A stretch of 64,000 nucleotides of DNA from Oceaniglobus indicus (GTDB taxonomy: Bacteria; Pseudomonadota; Alphaproteobacteria; Rhodobacterales; Rhodobacteraceae): positions 434,001-498,000 of the forward strand of contig NZ_NMZM01000001.1 of the NCBI RefSeq assembly GCF_002751875.1, written 5' to 3'. The translations under genes and the position numbers were made by a program. Positions 17,040 to 25,570 of this stretch are shown here, piece after piece. Under the pieces are notes generated by a model that was not told where the DNA came from, ran no database searches, and saw nothing but the letters and a program-made list of their open reading frames with translations. Positions within the stretch are counted from its first letter, which is position 1, and every line of letters begins with the position of its first letter.

Positions 17040-18446
17040 ATGAGCGCAGCCGACATGCTGAAGACGATCAAGGACGAAGGCGTCGAATACGTCGATGTCC
17101 GCTTTACCGACCCGCGCGGCACATTGCAGCACATCACCATGGTGGCCGACCAGGTCGACGAAGGGTTCCTGGAAGACGGCCTGATGTTCGACGGCTCGTC
17201 CATCGGCGGCTGGAAGTCGATCGAAAAGTCGGACATGAAACTGATGCTGGACACCGACAGCACCTACATGGACCCGTTCTATGCCGAAAAGACGCTGGCG
17301 GTGCATTGCACGGTCTATGAACCCGACACCATGGAGCGGTACGAACGCGACCCTCGCGGCACCGCCCGCAACGCCGAGGAATACCTGAAATCGACCGGCA
17401 TCGGCGACACCGCCTATATGGGGCCCGAGGCCGAGTTCTTCATCTTCGACAACGTCCGCTACCAAGTGGCCATCAACAAGGTCTCCTATGAGGTGGACGC
17501 GGTGGATGGTTCGTGGAACACCGACACCGAATACGAGATGGGCAATACCGGGCACCGTCCGGGCCTGAAGGGCGGTTATTTCCCGGTCAACCCGGTGGAC
17601 GATGCCCAGGACATGCGCTCGGAAATGATGTCGACGATGAAGCGGATCGGCATGAAGGTGGACAAGCACCACCACGAGGTCGCGTCGTGCCAGCACGAAC
17701 TCGGCCTGATCTTCGACACGCTGACCCGGCAGGCGGACAACCTGCAGAAATACAAGTACATCATCCACAACGTCGCTCATGCCTATGGCAAGTCGGCCAC
17801 GTTCATGCCGAAACCCATCACGGGCGACAACGGCACCGGGATGCATGTCAACATGTCGATCTGGAAGGATGGCAAGCCGACGTTTGCGGGCGACAAGTAT
17901 GCCGACCTGTCGGATACCGCGCTGTATTATATCGGCGGCATCCTGAAGCATGCCAAGGCGCTGAACGCCTTCACCAATCCGTCGACCAACAGCTACAAGC
18001 GGCTGATCCCCGGTTTCGAAGCGCCGGTGCTGCGCGCCTATTCCGCATCGAACCGGTCGGGATGCATCCGTATTCCGTGGGCTGAATCGCCCAAGGCGAA
18101 GCGGGTCGAGGCACGCTTTCCCGATCCCTCGGCCAACCCCTATCTGTGCTTTTCGGCACTGCTGATGGCCGGGATCGACGGCATCAAGAACAAGATTCAT
18201 CCCGGCGAAGCCATGGACAAGGATCTGTATGACCTGCCGGCCGAAGAACTGGCCGGGATCCCGACGGTGTGCGGCACCCTGCGCGAAGCCCTGCTGGAGC
18301 TGGAGAAGGATCACGACTTCCTGACCGCCGGTGACGTGTTCACGATGGACCAGATCCAGGGCTATACCGATCTGAAATGGGAAGAGGTTCTGGCCTATGA
18401 ACAGAGCCCGCACCCGATCGAGTTCAAGATGTATTACAGCTGCTGA
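17040..18446 (+). CDS. glnA: Glutamine synthetase type I
   Basis: 468 aa, full length. It makes glutamine from glutamate, ammonia and ATP. Key motifs are MFDGSSIGGW (49-58), GPEAEFFIF (128-136), the ATP-binding KPITGDNGTGMHVNMS, and the adenylylation site Tyr397 in DKDLYDLP, showing control by GlnE. AAAGAGGA precedes the ATG. It follows glnB and ends at a strong terminator. Confidence 0.98.
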   Translation: MSAADMLKTIKDEGVEYVDVRFTDPRGTLQHITMVADQVDEGFLEDGLMFDGSSIGGWKSIEKSDMKLMLDTDSTYMDPFYAEKTLAVHCTVYEPDTMERYERDPRGTARNAEEYLKSTGIGDTAYMGPEAEFFIFDNVRYQVAINKVSYEVDAVDGSWNTDTEYEMGNTGHRPGLKGGYFPVNPVDDAQDMRSEMMSTMKRIGMKVDKHHHEVASCQHELGLIFDTLTRQADNLQKYKYIIHNVAHAYGKSATFMPKPITGDNGTGMHVNMSIWKDGKPTFAGDKYADLSDTALYYIGGILKHAKALNAFTNPSTNSYKRLIPGFEAPVLRAYSASNRSGCIRIPWAESPKAKRVEARFPDPSANPYLCFSALLMAGIDGIKNKIHPGEAMDKDLYDLPAEELAGIPTVCGTLREALLELEKDHDFLTAGDVFTMDQIQGYTDLKWEEVLAYEQSPHPIEFKMYYSC

Positions 18447-18468
18447 TCGGGCAGCCGGAAATACCGGG

Positions 18469-18495
18469 AAAGGACGCCTTAAGGCGTCCTTTTTC
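18469..18495 (+). terminator. Rho-independent terminator of glnBA
   Basis: A perfect palindrome (arm AAGGACGCCTT) followed by a short T-run (TTTTTC), about 25 bases past the glnA stop. Confidence 0.9.
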
Positions 18496-18701
18496 GTTTA
18501 CCGCATCTCGTTGCAGCAACAACAATCCAACTTTTTTACGAAAAAGCGTCGTTTTTTGTTGCGCCCGCAATAAACTACCGCGTATCTTTGAACAATCAAG
18601 GTTAAAAATCCGGTTTCATGTCGGATTGCGAACGTCGCGCCGCAATTTTTCCACATTCGAATGCAACTCATGATTGTAATAACATCGAGTGGAGTAAAGT
18701 C

Positions 18702-19235
18702 GTGACCATACGTTTTGAAGAAACCTTGGGTGTGATTGTTCATCGCCGCGGCGAAGCCGTCGGACTCATCGATCTTGCGATCCATTTGCAGGCCGCGCTG
18801 GCCGCTGAAGGGTTCGAGTTCAAGACCCTGGGTGTCGCCGACCATGAGGACATCCATTTCATCGGCGACGGCACGCTGCTGACGATGCACCGCGACCCCA
18901 AGCGCCCCTGCCGGCTTCAGATCAGCGTCGAAACCCCGATCAAGGCGGAAGAACAGGAATTCCTGGCCGCCAGACGGCTGGCGCTGATGAAACGCGCCCT
19001 GCGTCACATCTCCAAGCAGGTGCCGGCCCGCGCGGCCAAGATCCGGCATCTCGACGACGCCTGCGATGTCGTCTTCCAAGAGCCGGCCCTGGCGGCGCAC
19101 CCGTCGATGACCGTCTTTTCCGAACCGATCATCGGCATCGAAGACCTGTTCGCCTCGGCCCGCCAGAAGCTGCGTGAACGCCTGGAACGGCTGAGCGCGG
19201 GTGCCCCCGGTTCGGGCGCCACCCTGAATTCCTGA
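18702..19235 (+). CDS. Hypothetical protein
   Basis: 177 aa from a GTG start with GGAG 8 nt upstream (VTIRFEETLGVIVHRRG). The frame also contains an ATG 84 nt upstream without a ribosome site. The protein is soluble and mixed-charge, with no signal peptide or membrane segment. Recognisable blocks are FKTLGVADHEDIHFIGDG and a basic helix-like part (AARRLALMKRALRHIS), but I cannot assign a family. The C-terminus has a Glu/Arg-rich helix (ASARQKLRERLERL). The 200 bases upstream are noticeably AT-rich and probably contain its promoter. It is a single gene between glnA and the hydrolase-OsmC fusion. Confidence 0.6.
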   Translation: MTIRFEETLGVIVHRRGEAVGLIDLAIHLQAALAAEGFEFKTLGVADHEDIHFIGDGTLLTMHRDPKRPCRLQISVETPIKAEEQEFLAARRLALMKRALRHISKQVPARAAKIRHLDDACDVVFQEPALAAHPSMTVFSEPIIGIEDLFASARQKLRERLERLSAGAPGSGATLNS

Positions 19236-19546
19236 CACACCACGTCCGCATCGCATCATCCGCGCGAGGCGATGCCACGACACCTGCGCCAGATCGCGCC
19301 GCGGCAATGGTTGGCGCGGGCCGGATGATCAGCCATCGGCGGTTTGGCCATGGGTGGGGTGTCACGCCCGGCCAAAGGCGCGGATGACTGCGCCGCCCCT
19401 GCTCCGATCCCGCCGCCGTTTCGCAGCGCCCGGCGATCGGTATCGATCCGATCGGCGCCCGGTGTCGTCTTCTCAATAACCGGTCATGGCCTTGCACCCT
19501 GTTCGAATCGTCTCCACCTTGGTCATAACCACGGAAGGAACACGCG
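19236..19546. other. Intergenic region with no recognised gene
   Basis: 311 bases. No coding stretch with family resemblance. One inverted repeat is visible (CGATCGG / CCGATCG, 19434-19454, 7-nt loop), without a T-run, so it is more likely a structural or binding site than a terminator. A good ribosome site (GGAAGGA) lies at the right edge for the next gene. Confidence 0.5.
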
Positions 19547-20764
19547 ATGGCGACGAAGAAGGTCACGTTCAAGGGGCACGACGGTCACACACTGGCGGCA
19601 CGGCTGGATCTGCCCGACGGCCCACAACGCGGCGCGGCCCTGTTCGCCCATTGCTTCACCTGTTCCAAGGATATCCACGCCGCCCGCCGCATCGCGGGGC
19701 GGCTGGCTTCCATGGGATTGGCGGTGCTGCGATTCGACTTCACCGGATTGGGCCATTCCGAGGGCGAATTTCACAACACCACCTTCACCTCGAACGTGAC
19801 CGACCTTGAATTGGCGGCCGCCCACCTGGCCGAACTCGGCATGGCGCCGGGTCTGCTGATCGGTCATTCGCTGGGCGGGGCGGCGGTGCTGAAGGCCGCC
19901 GGACAGATCCCGTCGGCGCGGGCGGTCGTGACCCTGGGCGCGCCCTTCGATCCCGAGCATGTCACCCATAACTTCGACGGCGCGCTTGAAACCATCGACG
20001 CCGAGGGCGAAGCGACCGTTGATTTGGGTGGGCGGCCGTTTCGGATCGGGCGCGATTTCGTCGACAACGTGCGCGGCGAAAACCTGACGCCGGCAATCCG
20101 CGATTTGAAACGCGCATTGCTGGTGATGCACGCCCCCCGTGACGCGGTCGTGGGAATCGACAATGCCACGCGCATCTTCGTCGCCGCGCGCCATCCCAAG
20201 AGCTTTGTGACGCTGGACGCCGCTGATCACCTGATCACCCGACCCGAAGATGCCGAATACGCGGCCGGTGTCATTGCCGCATGGTCCGAGCGTTATCTCG
20301 ACCTGGCGCCCCAGGCGGCCCCCGACGACCCGCCCGAAGGCGTGGTGCGCGTCTCGGAAGCCGACCCCGAGGGGTTTCTTCAGGACATCACCGCCAGCAC
20401 CGGCGCCCATGTCCTGGCCGATGAGCCGGTGGATTTCGGCGGCACGGGCCGCGGCCTGACGCCCTATGGCCTGTTGGCGGCCGGGCTCGGGGCTTGCACG
20501 TCGATGACGCTGCGCATGTATGCGCGGCGCAAGGAATGGCCGCTTCGCCACGTCAGTGTGGATGTCACCCATGACCGTGTCCACGCCGAGGACGCCGCGA
20601 AAAAGAACAAGCACGCCGACACCTTCACCCGCACGGTGCGTATCGAGGGCGATCTGGATCCCGCCCAACGTGAACGCCTGTTGGAAATCGCCGGACGCTG
20701 TCCGGTGCATCGCACGCTGGAAAAAGGCGCCACGGTCGTGACGCGGCTGGCGGACGACGCCTAG
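19547..20764 (+). CDS. Alpha/beta hydrolase - OsmC fusion protein
   Basis: 405 aa in two domains. Residues about 1-250 are an alpha/beta hydrolase with nucleophile Ser108 (GHSLGG), acid Asp199 (APRDAVVG) and His228 (DAADHLI). Residues about 265-405 are an OsmC/Ohr-like domain with the two redox cysteines Cys317 (GLGACTSMT) and Cys385 (GRCPVHRT), typical of thiol peroxidases that reduce organic hydroperoxides. This fusion recurs in proteobacteria; coupling of ester hydrolysis to peroxide reduction is a plausible but unproven role. GGAAGGA precedes the ATG. Its stop shares a CTAG with the stop of the convergent coaD. Confidence 0.92.
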   Translation: MATKKVTFKGHDGHTLAARLDLPDGPQRGAALFAHCFTCSKDIHAARRIAGRLASMGLAVLRFDFTGLGHSEGEFHNTTFTSNVTDLELAAAHLAELGMAPGLLIGHSLGGAAVLKAAGQIPSARAVVTLGAPFDPEHVTHNFDGALETIDAEGEATVDLGGRPFRIGRDFVDNVRGENLTPAIRDLKRALLVMHAPRDAVVGIDNATRIFVAARHPKSFVTLDAADHLITRPEDAEYAAGVIAAWSERYLDLAPQAAPDDPPEGVVRVSEADPEGFLQDITASTGAHVLADEPVDFGGTGRGLTPYGLLAAGLGACTSMTLRMYARRKEWPLRHVSVDVTHDRVHAEDAAKKNKHADTFTRTVRIEGDLDPAQRERLLEIAGRCPVHRTLEKGATVVTRLADDA

Positions 20765-21255
20765 CGTTGCAGCTTGGCGTTCAACGCCGCACCGACCACC
20801 GGGCTGACGAAATGCGACGCATCGCCCCCCAGACGGGCGATTTCCTTGACCAGCTTGCTGGCGATCGCCTGGTGGCGGGCCTCGGCCATCAGGAACACCG
20901 TCTCGACGCTGTCATCCATGACGCGGTTCATTCCGACCATCTGATATTCGTATTCGAAATCGGAAACCGCCCGCAGCCCGCGGATGATCAGCGATGCCTT
21001 CACGTCGTTGGCACAATCGATCAGGAGGTTGTCGAAGGGATGAACGACGATCTCGGTGCCGGTTTCAGCGTGTTCGGTGCCGAACGCTTCCTCGATCATT
21101 GCCACGCGTTCTTCCAGCGTGAACAACGGCCCCTTGTCGCGGTTGATCGCGACCCCGATCACCAAGCGGTCGACCAGGCGGCACGCCCTGCGGATGATGT
21201 CGGCATGTCCCAGCGTTACGGGATCGAAAGTGCCGGGATAAAGTCCGATACGCAT
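20761..21255 (-). CDS. coaD: Phosphopantetheine adenylyltransferase
   Basis: 164 aa, standard length. It adenylates 4'-phosphopantetheine to dephospho-CoA, the fourth step of CoA synthesis. The nucleotidyltransferase signature is intact (YPGTFDPVTLGHADII, with His17 in TLGH). Further family motifs are LIIRGLRAVSDFEYEYQM and ETVFLM. The MRIGLYPG start matches the family. It converges with the hydrolase-OsmC gene, sharing the bases of a palindromic CTAG that forms both stop codons. Confidence 0.97.
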   Translation of the reverse strand: MRIGLYPGTFDPVTLGHADIIRRACRLVDRLVIGVAINRDKGPLFTLEERVAMIEEAFGTEHAETGTEIVVHPFDNLLIDCANDVKASLIIRGLRAVSDFEYEYQMVGMNRVMDDSVETVFLMAEARHQAIASKLVKEIARLGGDASHFVSPVVGAALNAKLQR

Positions 21256-21348
21256 GGGCGTCCTCTCCTGATCGCATTGGCCTGCACGCAACATTATTGC
21301 GTTCACGATTGCAAGCGGAACCAGAGGCCGCGCGTCCCGGCGACAGTG

Positions 21349-21783
21349 TCAGTGCCCCATCACCATGCTTTCCAGGGCGTCACGCTCCATCGCCAGTTCG
21401 GACAGCCGCGCCTTGACCACGTCGCCGATCGAAATCAGCCCGATCATCACGCCGTCCTTCATCACTGGCATGTGGCGGAACCGCCCTTCGGTCATCTTGG
21501 TCAGAACGACCACTGCTGCCTCGTCGGGGGCACAGGCGATCAGCTTGGTGGTCATCAGGTCATCGACCTTGTCGGACATGCAATCGGGGCCGCGTTTGCC
21601 CAGTTCGCGCACGATATCGCGTTCCGACAGGATCCCGGCCGGGACGGTGCCGTCCTGCGAGATGATGATCGCGCCGATCCTCTTGTCCGACAAAAGTTTC
21701 GCGGCCTCGGCCACCGATGTGCCCGGCGCAAGGGTGAACACGCTTGAATCCGGTTTACCGTTGAGGATCTGCTGTACCAACAT
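21349..21783 (-). CDS. CBS-domain-pair protein
   Basis: 144 aa consisting almost entirely of two CBS domains (about 8-65 and 75-132; motifs AIIISQDGTVPAGILSERDIVREL and FRHMPVMKDGVMIGLISIGDVVK). Paired CBS domains bind adenosine nucleotides such as AMP or ATP and usually sense energy state. No catalytic domain is attached, so it is probably a regulatory or signalling subunit with an unknown partner. It is divergent from mmsA. Confidence 0.9.
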   Translation of the reverse strand: MLVQQILNGKPDSSVFTLAPGTSVAEAAKLLSDKRIGAIIISQDGTVPAGILSERDIVRELGKRGPDCMSDKVDDLMTTKLIACAPDEAAVVVLTKMTEGRFRHMPVMKDGVMIGLISIGDVVKARLSELAMERDALESMVMGH

Positions 21784-21918
21784 GACAGGACGCCTTTCGT
21801 GACGGTTGACATGTCTTTAGCGTCGCCCACGCATGGTGCATGTGTCAAGCGGCGCGAACGCGGCTTTCCGCCCATGGGCGATGCGCCTAGGGTGGCGTCA
21901 AACTTGCTGGAGGATACG

Positions 21919-23415
21919 ATGCAAACGCTGACCCACTGGATCGACGGCGCCCATGTCACGGGATCGGGACGCACCGCCGACGTGTTCAACCCCGCCACGG
22001 GCGAGGTCCAGGCCCAGGTGCCGCTGGCCACGAAATCCGAGGTCGACGACGCGATCGCCCGCGCCGCCGCCGCCCAGCCGGCCTGGGGTGCCACCAATCC
22101 CCAGCGCCGCGCGCGGGTGATGATGGAATTCGTGCGCCTGCTGAACCGCGACATGGACAAGCTGGCCGAGGCCCTGTCGCGCGAACACGGCAAGACCCTG
22201 CCGGATGCGAGAGGCGACGTGCAGCGCGGATTGGAGGTGATCGAATTCTGCATCGGCGCACCACATCTGCTGAAGGGCGAGTTCACAGATGGCGCCGGCC
22301 CGGGAATCGACATGTATTCCCTGCGCCAACCCCTTGGCGTTGTTGCCGGAATCACGCCGTTCAACTTTCCCGCGATGATCCCGATGTGGAAGATGGGACC
22401 GGCCCTGTCCTGCGGCAACGCCTTCATCCTGAAGCCGTCGGAGCGTGACCCGTCGGTGCCGCTGATGCTGGCCGAACTGCTGAAGGAGGCCGGTCTGCCC
22501 GACGGCGTGCTGCAAGTCGTCAACGGCGACAAGGAGGCGGTGGACGCCATCCTGGACAACGACACCGTGCAGGCCGTGGGTTTTGTCGGCTCGACCCCTA
22601 TCGCGCAATATATCTATGCCCGCGGCTGTGCGAACGGCAAGCGGGTGCAATGCTTCGGCGGCGCCAAGAACCACATGATCGTCATGCCCGACGCCGACAT
22701 GGACCAGGCGGCGGATGCATTGATCGGCGCGGGATACGGTGCCGCGGGCGAACGGTGCATGGCGATTTCGGTGGCGGTGCCCGTCGGCGAGGCGACAGCC
22801 GATGCGCTGATCGAAAGGCTGGTGCCGCGGATCGAGAGGTTGAAGATCGCCCCCTATACCGCTGGAAGCGATGTCGATTACGGGCCCGTCGTGACGGCGG
22901 CGGCGAAACGCAACATCCTGGAACTGGTGGAAACCGGTATCGACCAGGGCGCCAAGCTGGTGGTCGACGGACGCGGTTTCACCATGCAGGGATACGAGGA
23001 CGGCTTCTTCGTCGGCCCGCACCTGTTCGATCATGTCACGACCGACATGGATATCTATCGCAAGGAGATCTTCGGCCCGGTTCTATGCCAGGTACGGGCC
23101 AAGACGTATGAAGAGGCGATGGGATACGCCATGGACCACGAATACGGCAACGGCACCGCGATCTTTACCCGCGACGGCGACACCGCGCGGGATTTCGCCG
23201 CCCGGGTGAACATCGGCATGGTCGGCATCAACGTCCCGATCCCGGTGCCGCTGGCCTATCACACCTTCGGCGGCTGGAAGAAATCCGGCTTCGGCGATCT
23301 GAACCAGCACGGGCCCGATGCCTTCCGGTTCTATACCCGCACCAAGACCGTGACCGCGCGCTGGCCCTCGGGGATCCGCCAGGGGGGCGAATTCAACTTC
23401 CGGGCCATGGAGTGA
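21919..23415 (+). CDS. mmsA: CoA-acylating methylmalonate-semialdehyde dehydrogenase
   Basis: 498 aa, full length. It oxidises methylmalonate or malonate semialdehyde to propionyl- or acetyl-CoA in valine, beta-alanine and pyrimidine breakdown. The aldehyde-dehydrogenase fold is clear: TPFNFPAMIPMWKMGPAL (147-164), GFVGSTPIAQ (221-230), FGGAKNHMIVMPDAD (typical of the MmsA subfamily) and nucleophile Cys280 in GAAGERCMA. The start MQTLTHWIDG has GGAGG upstream. A copy of the dispersed repeat follows the stop. No other valine-degradation genes adjoin it here. Confidence 0.94.
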   Translation: MQTLTHWIDGAHVTGSGRTADVFNPATGEVQAQVPLATKSEVDDAIARAAAAQPAWGATNPQRRARVMMEFVRLLNRDMDKLAEALSREHGKTLPDARGDVQRGLEVIEFCIGAPHLLKGEFTDGAGPGIDMYSLRQPLGVVAGITPFNFPAMIPMWKMGPALSCGNAFILKPSERDPSVPLMLAELLKEAGLPDGVLQVVNGDKEAVDAILDNDTVQAVGFVGSTPIAQYIYARGCANGKRVQCFGGAKNHMIVMPDADMDQAADALIGAGYGAAGERCMAISVAVPVGEATADALIERLVPRIERLKIAPYTAGSDVDYGPVVTAAAKRNILELVETGIDQGAKLVVDGRGFTMQGYEDGFFVGPHLFDHVTTDMDIYRKEIFGPVLCQVRAKTYEEAMGYAMDHEYGNGTAIFTRDGDTARDFAARVNIGMVGINVPIPVPLAYHTFGGWKKSGFGDLNQHGPDAFRFYTRTKTVTARWPSGIRQGGEFNFRAME

Positions 23416-23420
23416 CGTTG

Positions 23421-23463
23421 GCGCCGGAGCGCTCCGCGCGGGAGTATTTGGATCAGTAAGAAG
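23421..23463. repeat. Further copy of the dispersed palindromic repeat
   Basis: A small palindrome (CGGAGCGCTCCG) followed by CGGGAGTATTTGGATC and AGTAAGAAG, differing from the 14.8-kb copy by only a few bases. Like that copy it starts a few bases past a stop codon (here mmsA), suggesting a 3'-end repeat family of the REP type. Confidence 0.7.
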
Positions 23464-23550
23464 CGGGGCGAACGCCTTGGGCAATGGGCTTTGACGTGAC
23501 GCCGCAAAACCTCCATACCCGGCGCGTCCCGCAAACCGGAGGTTCGCACC

Positions 23551-24057
23551 ATGGCCACGATGAGCCGCCTTGCAGCCCGATTTTCGATGCGCGATCCGGT
23601 GTGGGAGCGCCATGCGAACCCGTGGTCGGCGATCACCCGGCTGCCGGTGCTGCCGCTTCTGGCGCTTTCGGTTCATGGCCGGGTGTGGATCGGCTGGTGG
23701 TGCCTGGTGCCGGTCGCCCTTTTGCTGGTCTGGGCCTGGCTCAATCCCCGGGCGTTTCCGCCACCCGCGCGCACCGACAACTGGTTCTCGCGCGCGACCT
23801 TTGGCGAACGGGTCTGGCTGAGCAGCGGCGAAGTGCCGGTGCCGGCCCACCATGCCCGGGCGGCGGCGTTGCTGTCGTGGGCGGGGGCGCTGGCGTTGGT
23901 TCCGGTGGCGTGGGGGTTGTGGGTGCTGGATCCGTGGGTGACGGGCCTTGGCGTTGCCCTGTCGGTGCTGTTCAGGCTGTGGATGATGGATCGCATGGTC
24001 TGGTTGCACGCGGATATGGCGCGCGTCCATTCGCCCTATGCCGGCTGGGTGCGATAG
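23551..24057 (+). CDS. DUF6653 family membrane protein
   Basis: 168 aa. The start MATMSRLAARFSMRDPVWERHANPWSAITR and the block RTDNWFSRATFGERVWL match the DUF6653 family of small membrane proteins, found in Rhodobacterales and some archaea. About four hydrophobic segments are visible (LPVLPLLALSVHG, WWCLVPVALLLVWAWL, LLSWAGALALVPVAWGLWVL and TGLGVALSVLFRLWMM). No biochemical role is known. GGAGG lies 9 nt before the first ATG; another ATG is three codons later. Confidence 0.82.
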   Translation: MATMSRLAARFSMRDPVWERHANPWSAITRLPVLPLLALSVHGRVWIGWWCLVPVALLLVWAWLNPRAFPPPARTDNWFSRATFGERVWLSSGEVPVPAHHARAAALLSWAGALALVPVAWGLWVLDPWVTGLGVALSVLFRLWMMDRMVWLHADMARVHSPYAGWVR

Positions 24058-24094
24058 GCTTGCCAGTGGGGCCACGCGCGCCCATCTTGATGAC

Positions 24095-24778
24095 ATGTTG
24101 AAATTCACACCGATCCTTCTGGCCATCATCTATGGCTTTGCCATGTATCACTTTTCGGCGTGGCGCACGGCGCGCGAGCTGGACCAGAAGTCGAGCGAGC
24201 TGGCCGATGGCACCCTGCGCAAGCTGACACAGCGGCTGGCAACCGCCCTGGATCTGGAGGCGATCAAGGTTTACGTCTATGAAATCGCGCCGGTGAACGG
24301 ATTGGCCGCGCCCGACGGGCGCATTTTCATCACGCGGGGCTTTTACGAGAAATACCGCGCCGGCGAAGTGACCGCCGAGGAGATGGCCAGCGTCATCGCG
24401 CACGAGCTGGGGCATGTCGCGCTGGGTCATTCGCGGCGGCGAATGATCGACTTTTCCGGTCAGAACGCGCTGCGCACCGCCATGGCCATGGTGCTGTCGC
24501 GGTTCCTGCCCGGTATCGGCGTGATGATCGCGGGGTTCCTGACCTCGCTTCTGGCGGCGCGCCTGTCGCGCAAGGACGAATACGAGGCCGACGCCTATGC
24601 CTCGGCCCTGTTGACCAAGGCCGGGATCGGTGTGGAGGCGCAGAAATCACTGTTCGTCAAGCTTGAGGCCCTGACCGGCGCGAACAGCGGCGCGGCTCCC
24701 GCGTGGCTGATGAGTCATCCGAAAACCGCCGAACGCATCGCCGCCATCGAGAGCAATACCGCGCGCTGGAACGGCTGA
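24095..24778 (+). CDS. M48 family zinc metallopeptidase
   Basis: 227 aa. A membrane segment at residues about 3-20 anchors the protein. The zinc site HELGH (103-107) is followed by LGHSRRRM, and the third ligand is in KDEYEADAYASALL. A second hydrophobic stretch (FLPGIGVMIAGFLTSLLAA) lies between them, as in HtpX/Oma1-like peptidases. Such enzymes degrade misfolded or membrane proteins; the substrate is unknown. The start at MLKFTPILLA lacks a clear ribosome site, so a slightly longer form is possible. It lies between DUF6653 and rlmE on the same strand. Confidence 0.88.
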   Translation: MLKFTPILLAIIYGFAMYHFSAWRTARELDQKSSELADGTLRKLTQRLATALDLEAIKVYVYEIAPVNGLAAPDGRIFITRGFYEKYRAGEVTAEEMASVIAHELGHVALGHSRRRMIDFSGQNALRTAMAMVLSRFLPGIGVMIAGFLTSLLAARLSRKDEYEADAYASALLTKAGIGVEAQKSLFVKLEALTGANSGAAPAWLMSHPKTAERIAAIESNTARWNG

Positions 24779-24853
24779 GCGGCGCCCAGCAAGCGCCCCA
24801 TGGCGCAGCACCGGCGCGTGCTGTATGCTGCAGGCAAGTGCAAGGAAAATGAC

Positions 24854-25570
24854 ATGGCAACACCCCCCCGCGACAGGAAAAGCAGCGGACGCGGACAACG
24901 CGACCTGACCGTCAAGGTCAAGTCGGCGCGCGGTCGTCGGCTGTCGTCAACCCTGTGGTTGCAGCGCCAGTTGAACGACCCCTACGTCAAGAAGGCCCAG
25001 AGCATGGGATATCGCGGCCGTGCCGCGTTCAAGATCCTCGAGCTGGACGACAAGTACCGGTTCCTCGTGCCGGGCGCGCGGGTGGTCGATCTGGGCTGTG
25101 CACCCGGCGGTTGGTGCCAGGTTGCGGCGCGGCGGGTGAATGCGCTGGCTGACCGTCCCGGCAAGGCGCAGGGCCGTGTTCTGGCGCTGGACATTCAGGA
25201 GGTCGAGCCGATCGCGGGCTGCGAGATTCACCAGCTGGATTTCCTGGCCGAAGGCGCGGATGAGCAGGTCAAGGCGTGGCTGGGCGGCACGGCCGATGTG
25301 GTGATGTCGGATATGGCGGCCTCAAGTTCCGGCCACAAGCAGACCGATCACCTGCGCATCATCTCGCTCTGCGAGGCGGCGGCGCATTTCGCATTCGACG
25401 TGCTGGAGCCGGGCGGCACCTTCGTGGCCAAGGTTCTGGCCGGCGGCGCCGAGCATGAGTTGCAGCAGCTGCTGAAGCAGAAGTTCACCAAGGTGGCAAA
25501 CGTCAAGCCGCCGGCGTCGCGGTCGGATTCGTCCGAGAAGTTCGTGGTCGCCACGGGCTTCCGCGGCTAG
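24854..25570 (+). CDS. rlmE: 23S rRNA (uridine-2'-O)-methyltransferase (RrmJ/FtsJ family)
   Basis: 238 aa. It methylates U2552 in the A-loop of 23S rRNA. The SAM motif GCAPGGW (81-87) and the catalytic residues Lys60 (RAAFK), Asp153 ([10 protein letters not shown]) and Lys193 (FVAKVL) are all present. The N-terminus carries a basic extension of about 30 residues ([23 protein letters not shown]), common in alphaproteobacteria. AAGGAAA precedes the ATG. Its stop overlaps that of the convergent ABC-F gene in a CTAG. Confidence 0.95.
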   Translation: MATPPRDRKSSGRGQRDLTVKVKSARGRRLSSTLWLQRQLNDPYVKKAQSMGYRGRAAFKILELDDKYRFLVPGARVVDLGCAPGGWCQVAARRVNALADRPGKAQGRVLALDIQEVEPIAGCEIHQLDFLAEGADEQVKAWLGGTADVVMSDMAASSSGHKQTDHLRIISLCEAAAHFAFDVLEPGGTFVAKVLAGGAEHELQQLLKQKFTKVANVKPPASRSDSSEKFVVATGFRG

